64,000 bases of DNA from Yinghuangia seranimata (GTDB lineage: Bacteria > Actinomycetota > Actinomycetes > Streptomycetales > Streptomycetaceae), in contig NZ_JASAOI010000048.1 in the NCBI RefSeq assembly GCF_029953285.1, positions 30,470 through 94,469 on the forward strand, given 5' to 3'. The position numbers and the translations under genes are program-made. Positions within the stretch are counted from its first letter, which is position 1, and the number at the start of each line of letters is the position of its first letter. The notes under the pieces were generated by a model. It did not search any database. It was not told where the DNA came from and saw nothing but the letters and a program-made list of their open reading frames with translations. Below are positions 1 through 7,950 of the stretch, one piece after another.

Positions 1-1
1 C

Positions 2-2674
2 ATCATGCTGGAGGCGCCGCGGCGCGCGGACATCGCCGTGCACGCGATCACCGGCGTGGTGGCCGCCCCCGACGGCACGGTGTGGGTGTCCGTGGGCGAC
101 AACGCGGACTACCGCGCGATGGACCCGCGGGCCCTCGACGCGCAGAACCCGGACGTGATCTTCGGCAAGCTGCTGCACGTCACGTCCACCGGCGCCGGTG
201 TGCCGACCAACCCCGGCTACAACGCGGCCGATCCGACGTCGTGGCGCAGCCGCACGTACGCCTCGGGCTTCCGCAGCCCGTTCCGCCTCTCCCTCGACCC
301 GGTGACGGGCGCGCCGATGGTCGGCGACGTCGGCTGGTCGTCGTGGGAGGAGGTCGACCTCGTGCAGCCCGGCAACAACTACGGGTGGCCGTGCTGGGAG
401 GGCGACGCCCCGACCGCGGACTACCGCGACCTGCCCGGCTGCAAGGGCGTCTCGGCGAGCGGGCCGCTGTACACGTACAGCCACAACGGCGCGAACGGAT
501 GCGTCACCGGCGGCATCGTGTACACCGGCACGTCGTACCCGGAGCAGTACCGCGGCACCTACTTCTTCGGCGACTACAGCCTGCGCAAGCTGTGGACGCT
601 GCCGCTGCGCGACGGCGCCGGGCAGCCGCTGGCCCACCCGGTCGCGACCGACTTCGGCACCGAGACCGGCGCGGTGGTGAAGCTGGCGGCCGCGCCGAAC
701 GGCGACATCGTCAGCGCCGACCTGGTCGCCAACAAGATCCGGCGGCTGGTGTACGAGGCCGGCAACCGCGCGCCGACGGCCTCCGCGACCAGCACCGTCG
801 ACGCCGCCGCGATGAAGGTGGACTTCGACGCGTCGGGGTCGAGCGACCTGGACGGCGACCAGCTCACCTACGCCTGGGACTTCGGCGACGGCTCGACCGG
901 CACCGGCGTGAAGGTGTCGCACACCTACAGCGCGCCCGACGCGGTCGTGGCCACCCTCACCGTGACCGACCCCGGCGGCAAGACCGGCGAGTACCGGATC
1001 AAGGTGATCCCGAACCACGCGGCGCCGAAGCTGAGTTGGACCGGGCCGACGGACGAGGCCCGGTTCAAGGTCAACGACCCCATCCACTTCGACGCGACGG
1101 CGACCGACGCCTCGGGCGGCGCGCTGCCGATCACGTGGACGAAGCAGATGGTGCACTGCTACGGCGGCGGCTGCCACGTCCACCCGGACGGCACCAGCCA
1201 GGTCGCCAACACCTACGAGACGCCGTTCGTCGACCACGGCGATGACACGCACATCCAGCTGACGGCGACGACGACCGACGCCGAAGGCGTGACCACGCAG
1301 CGCGTGTACAACGCGTGGCCGAAGCTGGTGACGCTCACCGTCGCGTCCGACATCCCGGCCGCGGTGACCATCAACACGCACCAGGCCCAGACCGTGGAGG
1401 TCGCCTCCGGCGCCGCGGTGACCGTGACCGCGCCGCAGAAGTCGAACGACGGCGTCGCGACGTTCGTCGGCTGGCCGACCAGCGGCGACCGCACGCGCAC
1501 GCTCACCATGCCCGACCACGACCTGACCCTGACGCTCGGCTACGACACGCCGATCGACCAGGCCGTCAAGCCGGGCGGGCCGCTGGCCGGGCTGGGCGCG
1601 CCCACCGGCGCCGAGGTCGGCGACGCGGCGCTGCGGTACCGGGACTTCGCGAACGGCCGGGCGTACTGGAGCCCGGCGACGGGCGTGCACTCGGTGCGCG
1701 GCGCGGCGCTGACCGCGTACCTCGCGCAGGGCGGCGCCACCGCGTTCGGCCCGCCGAGCACGGAGGAGCAGGTGGCGTCCGACGGCGTCGCGCGCTTCAC
1801 GGTGTTCGGTGCCGCGGGTACGGCGGCGGTCTACACGACGCCCACCACCGGCAGCCACCTGATGTGGGGCGGCATCTACGCCAAGTGGAAGGCGCTCGGC
1901 GCGGAGAAGGGCACGGTCGGCTACCCCGTCACGGACGAGGGCAACACCGGGCGTCCGGGCGGCCGTTACAACAACTTCGAGCACGGCAGCATCACGTGGT
2001 CGGCGACGACCGGCGCGCACGCGGTGAGCGGCGTCTTCGCCCAGAAGTTCGCGGAGTTCGGCTGGGACGCGGGGCCGCTCGGCTTCCCGACCACCGACGA
2101 GGCCGACACCGGGCGGCCCGGCGGCCGGTACATCAACTTCCAGGGCGGCACGATCATCTGGAACGCGGCGACCGGCGTGCACGGTGTGTACGGCGGCATC
2201 GGCCAGAAGTGGGGCGAGGCGGGATGGGACGCCGGGTACCTCGGCTTCCCGGCGACCGATGAGGCGAACACCGGGCATCCCGGCGGTCGTTACCAGGTGT
2301 TCCAGGGCGGCACCGCCTACTGGTCGCCCGACACCGGGGCGCAGATCGTGCACGGCGCGATCGCCGACAAGTACGCGCAGTACGGGTGGGACGCCGGCAT
2401 CCTCGCGTTCCCGACGACGAGCGAGCTGCCGACGACGCAGAAGCCCGGCGCGTACAACCACTTCCAGAACGGCTCGATCTTCTGGTCCCCGGCGACCGGC
2501 GCGCACATGATCCGCGGCGGTATCCGGGACAAGTGGGCGTCGATGGGCTGGGAGAACTCCTCGCTCGGGTTCCCGACCAGCGAGGAGTACGACATCGCGG
2601 GCGGGCGTCGCCAGGACTTCCAGGGCGGGTACATCACCTGGACGCCGAAGGGCGGTGCGGTGAGCCACCGGTAG
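2..2674 (+). CDS. Secreted PQQ-type sugar/sorbosone dehydrogenase with PKD domain and LGFP repeats (5' partial)
   Basis: The frame is open to the window edge, so the start and any signal peptide lie upstream; residues here are counted from the ATG at 5. Residues 1-250 match the C-terminal half of the glucose/sorbosone dehydrogenase beta-propeller (PxNPGYN, YASGFRSPFRLS, NNYGWPCWEG, YFFGDY), a family that oxidises sugars with PQQ in the periplasm or outside the cell. Residues about 254-330 form a PKD domain (YAWDFGDGS, SHTYS). From about 529 to the end there are seven LGFP-type units (GLGAPTG, TVGYPVT, PLGFPTT, YLGFPAT, SLGFPTS and variants), which in actinobacteria anchor proteins to the cell wall. 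A strong hairpin follows the stop. The substrate is unknown. Confidence 0.85.
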   Translation: MMLEAPRRADIAVHAITGVVAAPDGTVWVSVGDNADYRAMDPRALDAQNPDVIFGKLLHVTSTGAGVPTNPGYNAADPTSWRSRTYASGFRSPFRLSLDPVTGAPMVGDVGWSSWEEVDLVQPGNNYGWPCWEGDAPTADYRDLPGCKGVSASGPLYTYSHNGANGCVTGGIVYTGTSYPEQYRGTYFFGDYSLRKLWTLPLRDGAGQPLAHPVATDFGTETGAVVKLAAAPNGDIVSADLVANKIRRLVYEAGNRAPTASATSTVDAAAMKVDFDASGSSDLDGDQLTYAWDFGDGSTGTGVKVSHTYSAPDAVVATLTVTDPGGKTGEYRIKVIPNHAAPKLSWTGPTDEARFKVNDPIHFDATATDASGGALPITWTKQMVHCYGGGCHVHPDGTSQVANTYETPFVDHGDDTHIQLTATTTDAEGVTTQRVYNAWPKLVTLTVASDIPAAVTINTHQAQTVEVASGAAVTVTAPQKSNDGVATFVGWPTSGDRTRTLTMPDHDLTLTLGYDTPIDQAVKPGGPLAGLGAPTGAEVGDAALRYRDFANGRAYWSPATGVHSVRGAALTAYLAQGGATAFGPPSTEEQVASDGVARFTVFGAAGTAAVYTTPTTGSHLMWGGIYAKWKALGAEKGTVGYPVTDEGNTGRPGGRYNNFEHGSITWSATTGAHAVSGVFAQKFAEFGWDAGPLGFPTTDEADTGRPGGRYINFQGGTIIWNAATGVHGVYGGIGQKWGEAGWDAGYLGFPATDEANTGHPGGRYQVFQGGTAYWSPDTGAQIVHGAIADKYAQYGWDAGILAFPTTSELPTTQKPGAYNHFQNGSIFWSPATGAHMIRGGIRDKWASMGWENSSLGFPTSEEYDIAGGRRQDFQGGYITWTPKGGAVSHR

Positions 2675-2694
2675 CGGACCCGACGGCGGACGTG

Positions 2695-2741
2695 CACAGG
2701 CCCGCCGCGACCCCGGTACGTGGGTCGGCGGCGGGCCTGTG
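2695..2741. terminator. Long GC-rich hairpin terminator between convergent genes
   Basis: CACAGGCCCGCCGC (2695-2708) pairs with GCGGCGGGCCTGTG (2728-2741), and GACCC/GGGTC extends the stem with one bulged G. It lies 20 bases after the dehydrogenase stop and before the 3' end of the leftward flavin reductase. There is no T tract, so it is a typical actinobacterial terminator that may act in both directions. Confidence 0.75.
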
Positions 2742-2827
2742 GCGCTCGGCGGGTTCCGTGGAAACAGGGGTGCCCACGAACTCCCGCCGTCCCGCGGACC
2801 GACCGTCCCTCGGCCGCGGGTGGCGGG

Positions 2828-3313
2828 TCAGCCGGCGAGGCCGGCGTATGCGCCCTTGTAGAAGAGCAACGGAGCGGCGTCGCGCGGCAGTTCGAGCGCG
2901 CCGACGCGGCCGATGACGATCTCGTGGTCGCCGCCGGGCACGACGTGCTCGACGTTGGCCTCGATCCACGCGAGGCTGCCCGCCAGGCGGGGCGCGCCGT
3001 TGCCGGCCGGCTCCCAGTCCACGTCGGCGAACTTCTCGCCGCCGCTCCGGCCCATCGCACGGCACACGTCCTGCTGGTCCTCGGCGAGGACGTTGACGAC
3101 GAAGCGGCCCGCGGCACGGATGCGCGGCCAGGTGGTGGAGGTGAGGGCGGGCGCGAACGAGATGTACGCGGGCTCCAGCGAGAGCGACGTGAAGGACTGG
3201 CACGCCATGCCGACCGGGTCGCCGTCGTGCACCGCGGTGATGACGGTGACGCCGGTGCAGAAGTGGCCCATCACCTGGCGCATGCGCGCGGAGTCGATCG
3301 TGGCGCTGGTCAT
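2828..3313 (-). CDS. Flavin reductase family protein (HpaC/HsaB type)
   Basis: A 161-residue protein of normal size for the flavin reductase-like FMN-binding domain. Family hallmarks are visible: GHFCTGVTVITA near the N terminus, GMACQSFTSLSLEP (the conserved T/S-rich flavin-binding loop), FVVNVLAEDQ in the middle and GDHEIVIGRV near the C terminus. Such enzymes reduce FMN or FAD with NAD(P)H and usually pass the reduced flavin to a partner monooxygenase, for example HsaA in steroid catabolism or HpaB. No such oxygenase lies next to it, so the partner is unknown. It is a single gene, and its promoter region carries a perfect 19-bp palindrome about 50 bases upstream of the ATG. Confidence 0.85.
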   Translation of the reverse strand: MTSATIDSARMRQVMGHFCTGVTVITAVHDGDPVGMACQSFTSLSLEPAYISFAPALTSTTWPRIRAAGRFVVNVLAEDQQDVCRAMGRSGGEKFADVDWEPAGNGAPRLAGSLAWIEANVEHVVPGGDHEIVIGRVGALELPRDAAPLLFYKGAYAGLAG

Positions 3314-3363
3314 GGCGGCCCCTGGAGAACGTAGAGCGGCAAGCGGTGCGAATACAGCAGCGA

Positions 3364-3382
3364 ATACAACTAATAGTTGTAT
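3364..3382. promoter_or_regulatory. 19-bp perfect palindrome, probable operator of the flavin reductase gene
   Basis: ATACAACTAATAGTTGTAT has 9-bp arms around one central A. It is A/T rich in an otherwise G/C-rich region and sits 51 bases upstream of the leftward flavin reductase start. A direct repeat of GCGAATACA (3349-3357 and 3361-3369 region) runs into its left arm. Its form fits a MarR- or TetR-type operator; the regulator is not recognisable nearby. Confidence 0.6.
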
Positions 3383-3562
3383 GACTTTTCGGTATGTCTA
3401 TGAGAGCGGCTTTCCCCCGGCCCGTCAAGAGGTCGGGCGAGGTGCGGCGTACGCCACGTCGGGGCGGGAACTGGAAGACCCCTCCCCACGTCCTGCTGAT
3501 GGCAGTACCGTCTGTGCGGAAAACCGGACCTAAAGCAGCAAAGATCCTCGGAGGGAATCCCC

Positions 3563-4144
3563 ATGGCTGTGAGCCTCAGCAAGGGTGGCAACGTCTCGCT
3601 CACCAAGGAGGCCGCGGGCGGCACGCTGACCGCCGTCGTCGTCGGCCTCGGGTGGGACCTGCGCACCACCACCGGCGAGGACTTCGACCTCGACGCCAGC
3701 GCGATCGTCGTCGACGCGAGCGGCCGCGTCGCGTCCGACCAGCACTTCGTCTTCTTCAACAACACCTCGACGCCGGACGGCAGCGTGGTGCACACCGGCG
3801 ACAACAAGACCGGTGAGGGCGAGGGCGACGACGAGCAGATCAAGGTCAACCTGGCGGGGCTGCCGGCCGAGATCGACAAGATCGTCTTCCCGGTCTCCAT
3901 CTACGACGCCGAGACCCGCCGCCAGTCCTTCGGCCAGGTCCGCAACGCGTACATCCGCATCGTGAACCAGGCCGACAACTCCGAGCTGGCCCGCTACGAC
4001 CTCTCCGAGGACGCGTCGACCGAGACGGCGATGCTGTTCGGCGAGATCTACCGCAACGGCGCCGAGTGGAAGTTCCGCGCGCTCGGCCAGGGCTACGCCT
4101 CCGGCCTCTCCGGCATCGCGAAGGACTACGGCGTCAACGTCTGA
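3563..4144 (+). CDS. terD: TerD family protein (tellurium/stress resistance)
   Basis: 193 residues, the normal TerD length. The start has a clear RBS (GGAGGG, 7 bases upstream). Family motifs are present: [15 protein letters not shown] at the N terminus, [23 protein letters not shown], the acidic calcium-binding stretches [18 protein letters not shown] and [21 protein letters not shown], and the C-terminal [20 protein letters not shown]. TerD domains bind calcium and belong to stress-response systems that often include von Willebrand A proteins. The next gene is such a protein, although a hairpin separates the two. The biological stress is not shown by the sequence. Confidence 0.95.
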   Translation: MAVSLSKGGNVSLTKEAAGGTLTAVVVGLGWDLRTTTGEDFDLDASAIVVDASGRVASDQHFVFFNNTSTPDGSVVHTGDNKTGEGEGDDEQIKVNLAGLPAEIDKIVFPVSIYDAETRRQSFGQVRNAYIRIVNQADNSELARYDLSEDASTETAMLFGEIYRNGAEWKFRALGQGYASGLSGIAKDYGVNV

Positions 4145-4161
4145 TCCACGCCGCTTTCCCG

Positions 4162-4195
4162 CCGCCCGGCCGCCGGTCCTCCGGCCGCCGGGCGG
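4162..4195 (+). terminator. Hairpin after terD
   Basis: CCGCCCGGCCGCCGG pairs with CCGGCCGCCGGGCGG around a TCCT loop with one mismatch, 18 bases after the terD stop. It probably ends terD transcription before the von Willebrand gene, 170 bases further on. Confidence 0.6.
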
Positions 4196-4368
4196 TCGCG
4201 CGTTCCCGGGCTCCCAATCGAGGGAAATCCCCTCCCTCGACCCCCCGGATGCCGGAAGACTGGGGTTCCACGTGCACAGCGGGGGCGGCGGGCGGGAGGC
4301 CGGGGAGGTCGCGGGTCGCCCGGGGTCGCAACGCCCGACCACCAGGAACCGTCGGAGGGGCTTAAGGC

Positions 4369-6702
4369 ATGCCGGTGACGAGAACCCAGGCGGACCGATG
4401 GCGCAGGTGCCTCCTCGCCTTCGTGTCCGCGCTCGTACTGCTCACATTCCTCGCGCCTAACGCGCACGCGGCGTCCAAACGCTCCATCATCCTGGTCGTC
4501 GACACCTCCGGGTCGATGCGCATGGGCGGCCGCATCGACGACGCCAAGACCGCGCTGCGCTCGGCGGTCGCGTCGCTGAACGACGGCGACGTGGTCGGCC
4601 TGCACCACTACGACGGCCCCTGCGGCGACGGCGGCGAGCAGCTGGTCCCGCCCGGCACCGGCAACCGCGACGAGCTGAACGCGAAGATCGCCACGCTGGA
4701 GCCCGGCGGCAGCACCCCGACGCCGGACGCGATCCGCGCGGCCGCGGCGGAGTTCCCCAAGGACGACTCGCAGAAGATCATGATGCTGGTCTCCGACGGC
4801 CAGAGCTCCTGCGGCGACCCGTGCCCCGTGGTCAAGGACATCCAGCGCGACCTGGGCATCAAGTTCGTCGCCAACACCATCGGCTTCCAGACCGACGCGA
4901 GCGCCGAGGGCGAGCTGTCCTGCATCGCGAACAGCACCGGCGGCAAGTACTTCTCCGCGGACGACGCCGACAGCATCAAGGAGGGCCTCAAGCAGGCGCT
5001 CAATCCCGTCGGCGACGACGTCTCGACGATCCTGAACGCCCTGCCGACCCCCGGCGACATCCCGCTCGACGCCAAGAGCGTCGGCAAGAGCGCCGGCCTC
5101 GCGGCGGCGCTGGTGCTGCTGATCGGCTTCCCCGCCGAGCTGTTCAACAAGACGTACGAGGAGAACGCCGAGCGCATCGGCCGCTGGTGGCGGCGGCGCG
5201 GCCGCGGTGCCGGACCGGCGGGGTCGGGTGGCCCGGGCGGCTCCGGCGGAGGAGGCGGCGGCGGGGGCGGGGGCGGCGACCCCTACCCGCCGGGCGGCGG
5301 TCCCGGCGGCGGTCTGTCCGGACACGCGCACGGCGGCCCCGGCGGCCCGGCCGCGGCGTCCGGAGCGGAGTCCGGCGGCGGCGGTGGCGGCTACGGCACG
5401 GGCCCGGCCGGCGACGGATACGGCGGGGCGAGTGGCGGTGGCGGAGGCTTCTCCGGCGCGCACCACGCACACGGCACCGGCACCTTCGGTGCGGCCGGCG
5501 GCAGCGGCTCGTTCGCCGCGGCGGGCGGCTCCGGGTCGTTCGCGGTGGCGGGCGGTGTCCCCGGCGGCGCGTTCTGGACCTCGCGCTGGATCCTGCCGCT
5601 GTTCGTGCTGCTGAGCGCGATCCTGTCGACGTTCGTCGACCCCGACTCGGGCTTCGACGGCAAGACCGGCATCCTGCTGCTCGGCTTCGTCGTCGCGGCG
5701 CCGGTCGTCATCTTCGCCTACTCGTGGCCGGCCGAGCAGGTCGCCAAGCGCGCGTCACAGGTGCCGGCGTCGCTCAAGACCGCGCCCGGCGCGCTCGTGC
5801 TCGCGATCTTCTGCACGATGCTGTCGCGGCTCTCGGACTTCGTGCCCGGCTACGTGTTCGGCCTCGTGCTCGGCTACGTGGCGCTGCGCGAGCGTCGGCT
5901 CACCCGCGCCCAGGAGGGCCGCGGCGTGCTGTTCGGCGCGATCGCCGCGCTCGTCGTCTCGGTCGCGGCGTGGTTCGGGCTCGGCTTCATCCACGACAAG
6001 GCCACCGATGTCGGCGCCAACGTCGGTCTGGTGATCGCCGACACGGTGCTCGGCACCATCTTCATCATGGGCCTGGAGACGGTCATCTTCGGCCTCGTGC
6101 CGATCGGCTTCATGGACGGCGAGAAGCTGCGGAAGTGGAACCTGTGGATCTGGCTGGCCACTTACGCGGCGGCGATCCTGCTGTTCGTCCACGTCCTCGT
6201 GCTCAACTCCGGCGACAGCGGCTCGGACGACAGCACGTCGCTCACCGCCGCGCTCGTGCTCTTCGCCGGGTTCGGGCTCGTCGCGGCGCTGTTCTGGGCC
6301 TGGTTCCGGTACGTGCCGGAAACCGCGCCGACGCCGGTCGCGGCGGCGGTGCCGCCGCGTACGTTCGGCACGGTGCCGCCGCCCATGGCGCCTCCGCCGC
6401 CGGCGTACCAGCCGCCGACCGGCACGCAGCCGGCGTACGGGGCGACGCCCGCGCCGCCCACCTACGCGCCGCCGCCCGGGCAGCCCCCGGCGCAGCCGTA
6501 CGTGCCGCCTCCCGCGCAGCCGCCGACGCCCGCGCCGCCGACCTACGCTCCCCCGCCCACGTACGCACCTCCGCCCACCTATGCGCCGCCGTCCGATCCG
6601 CCCACCCGTCTCCCCCCACCGCCCATATCTGAGTCGCTTCGCTCCCGCCCTCCTTTGCCACCCAGCGGCCCGCCGCCGGGCGCGGACCGCGACGACGACT
6701 GA
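4369..6702 (+). CDS. Exported von Willebrand factor A protein with multi-pass membrane region and Pro-rich tail
   Basis: 777 residues. An RBS (GGAGGGG) precedes the ATG. Residues 1-35 look like a signal peptide ending at HAHA/AS-type alanines. A vWA domain follows (about 38-215) with an intact MIDAS: D45-T-S47-G-S49, and later LVSDGQSSCGD. One hydrophobic helix lies at about 240-255, then a long Gly-rich linker, then about seven hydrophobic segments between 400 and 670, ending in a Pro-rich cytoplasmic-type tail. The vWA would bind a metal-dependent ligand outside the membrane; no enzyme function is visible. The neighbouring terD suggests a Ter-type stress system. Bases 6598-6668, coding for part of the tail, match a dispersed repeat found again at 54076. 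Confidence 0.8.
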   Translation: MPVTRTQADRWRRCLLAFVSALVLLTFLAPNAHAASKRSIILVVDTSGSMRMGGRIDDAKTALRSAVASLNDGDVVGLHHYDGPCGDGGEQLVPPGTGNRDELNAKIATLEPGGSTPTPDAIRAAAAEFPKDDSQKIMMLVSDGQSSCGDPCPVVKDIQRDLGIKFVANTIGFQTDASAEGELSCIANSTGGKYFSADDADSIKEGLKQALNPVGDDVSTILNALPTPGDIPLDAKSVGKSAGLAAALVLLIGFPAELFNKTYEENAERIGRWWRRRGRGAGPAGSGGPGGSGGGGGGGGGGGDPYPPGGGPGGGLSGHAHGGPGGPAAASGAESGGGGGGYGTGPAGDGYGGASGGGGGFSGAHHAHGTGTFGAAGGSGSFAAAGGSGSFAVAGGVPGGAFWTSRWILPLFVLLSAILSTFVDPDSGFDGKTGILLLGFVVAAPVVIFAYSWPAEQVAKRASQVPASLKTAPGALVLAIFCTMLSRLSDFVPGYVFGLVLGYVALRERRLTRAQEGRGVLFGAIAALVVSVAAWFGLGFIHDKATDVGANVGLVIADTVLGTIFIMGLETVIFGLVPIGFMDGEKLRKWNLWIWLATYAAAILLFVHVLVLNSGDSGSDDSTSLTAALVLFAGFGLVAALFWAWFRYVPETAPTPVAAAVPPRTFGTVPPPMAPPPPAYQPPTGTQPAYGATPAPPTYAPPPGQPPAQPYVPPPAQPPTPAPPTYAPPPTYAPPPTYAPPSDPPTRLPPPPISESLRSRPPLPPSGPPPGADRDDD
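6598..6668 (-). repeat. Dispersed repeat, copy 1 (inside the vWA coding sequence)
   Basis: The reverse complement of these 71 bases matches 54076-54148 almost base for base, with a few substitutions and two single-base indels; shared blocks include GGGAGCGAAGCGAC and ATATGGGCGGTGGGGGG. Here it encodes part of the Pro-rich C-terminal tail, while the other copy is intergenic. Confidence 0.8.
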
Positions 6703-6738
6703 GACCGTCGACCGGCACCGACGCACCACGCTGAACAG

Positions 6739-6766
6739 GAAGGGGTCGGCCTCGGCCGGCCCCTTC
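6739..6766 (+). terminator. Hairpin after the vWA gene
   Basis: GAAGGGGTCGGCC pairs with GGCCGGCCCCTTC (one G-T pair), 37 bases after the vWA stop and before the next rightward gene. Confidence 0.6.
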
Positions 6767-6852
6767 GGCGTTCCCGGGAACCACCGGCCGAAAGTCGCCA
6801 TCCGTATGAGGAAAGGGGAAAGCGGGCAAGGGAGTTCTCGGAGGGAATCACC

Positions 6853-7422
6853 GTGTCCACACTTCTGATCGTCATCGGAATCGCCGCCGCGGTCCTGCTC
6901 GCGGGCGCGGTCGCCGGGCGCCCCTACCTGCGGCGGCAGCACCTGCGCCGCCGCTTCGGCCCGGAATACGACCGCGCGCTGGGGCAGTTCGCGAGCCGCC
7001 GGGACGCCGAACGCAACCTGGTGGAACGCGAACGCCGGTTCCGCGACCTGGACATCAGGCCGCTGCCGGCGGAGGCCAAGACCAAGTACGAAGCCGACTG
7101 GAACACCTTGATGGAACGGTTCGTCGAGGCGCCCGCCGACGCGGTCACGGCCGCCGACGAGCTCATCGCCCGCGTCATGCACGCACGCGGCTACCCGACG
7201 GGGGCGGCCGACAAGCCCATGGAGGTGCTGTCCGTCTCGCACGGCCACGCCCTCGACCGGTACCGGCAGGCGCAGGAGATCGGACGGCTCAGCGGTGCGG
7301 GCAAGGCCTCGACCGAGGACCTGCGCCAAGCCCTGCTGCACCACCGCACGCTCTTCCTCGCCCTGCTCGGCCGCGCCCCGGACGCAGCGTCACCCGCCCG
7401 TGAGACATCCCGTGAGAGCTGA
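6853..7422 (+). CDS. Membrane-anchored hypothetical protein, tandem relative of the next gene
   Basis: 189 residues from GTG. One N-terminal membrane helix (about 1-20, LLIVIGIAAAVLLAGAVAG) is followed by a basic stretch and a charged helical body. The leader CTCGGAGGGAATC-CC just before the start nearly repeats the leader of terD. The C-terminal two thirds (about FVEAPADAVTAADELIARVM then LRQALLHHRTLFLALLG) has the same order of motifs as the following gene, which suggests an old tandem duplication. No catalytic motif is seen and the function is unknown; the context is the TerD/vWA group. Confidence 0.7.
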   Translation: MSTLLIVIGIAAAVLLAGAVAGRPYLRRQHLRRRFGPEYDRALGQFASRRDAERNLVERERRFRDLDIRPLPAEAKTKYEADWNTLMERFVEAPADAVTAADELIARVMHARGYPTGAADKPMEVLSVSHGHALDRYRQAQEIGRLSGAGKASTEDLRQALLHHRTLFLALLGRAPDAASPARETSRES

Positions 7423-7432
7423 GGTTCCCGGC

Positions 7433-7900
7433 ATGACATCGACCGACAAGCCCGCCGACGACCTCGTCGTCGAGCGCGACGACCGCGACCGCGCGGCCCG
7501 CCAGGCCCGGGTCACCGAGAAGACCGGCTCCGCACTGCGGCCACCGGCCGGTTCCATCCCCGCCCCGGCCCGCCCGGCGTCGGCCGCGGGGTCGGCCGCG
7601 GGGTCGGCCCAGGCCGCCCCGCCCGCCGTGCCGGACGGCCTGGCACCGCTGTTCGGCAAGGGCATGGCCGACAACTTCCGCAAGCGGCTACGGGAGACGA
7701 ACGCCCTGTTCGTCGAGGACCCCGCCGGCGCGGTGTCGCGCGCTGACACGCTGCTCGACGAGGCCGTCCAGCAGTTGACCGCCGCTCTGACCAAACGCCG
7801 CGAAGAACTCGCCCGGCAACGCCAGGGCGGCGACACGGAGCAGCTGAGGCTGGCGCTCCTGAGGTACCGGGCCGCACTGGACTCCGTCATCTCGCAGTAG
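7433..7900 (+). CDS. Hypothetical soluble protein paralogous to the preceding gene
   Basis: 155 residues from the ATG 10 bases after the previous stop, preceded by GAGGTTCCCGGC. An Ala/Pro-rich N terminus (about 1-60) leads into NFRKRLRETNALFVEDPAGAVSRADTLLDEAV, which parallels the upstream protein, and LRLALLRYRAALDSV at the C terminus. It lacks the upstream protein's membrane helix. The two genes form an operon. No function is recognised. Confidence 0.7.
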   Translation: MTSTDKPADDLVVERDDRDRAARQARVTEKTGSALRPPAGSIPAPARPASAAGSAAGSAQAAPPAVPDGLAPLFGKGMADNFRKRLRETNALFVEDPAGAVSRADTLLDEAVQQLTAALTKRREELARQRQGGDTEQLRLALLRYRAALDSVISQ

Positions 7901-7911
7901 CGTCCGCCGAC

Positions 7912-7944
7912 CGGGTCCGGCCCGCCCGACGCGGGCCGGACCCG
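7912..7944. terminator. Perfect 14-bp hairpin between convergent genes
   Basis: CGGGTCCGGCCCGC pairs perfectly with GCGGGCCGGACCCG around a five-base loop, between the rightward gene ending at 7900 and the leftward hydrolase ending at 7951. It can serve both. Confidence 0.8.
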
Positions 7945-7950
7945 TGCGTG

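Noticed and set aside
2828..3313. HsaB, the flavin reductase of steroid ring A/B cleavage
   Set aside because: The family fits, but no hsaA, hsaC or hsaD is nearby and its operator differs from the steroid sites, so the symbol is not justified.
5755..7344. A 529-codon minus-strand frame over the vWA and following gene
   Set aside because: It is Arg- and low-complexity-rich, the usual sign of an antisense GC-rich frame.
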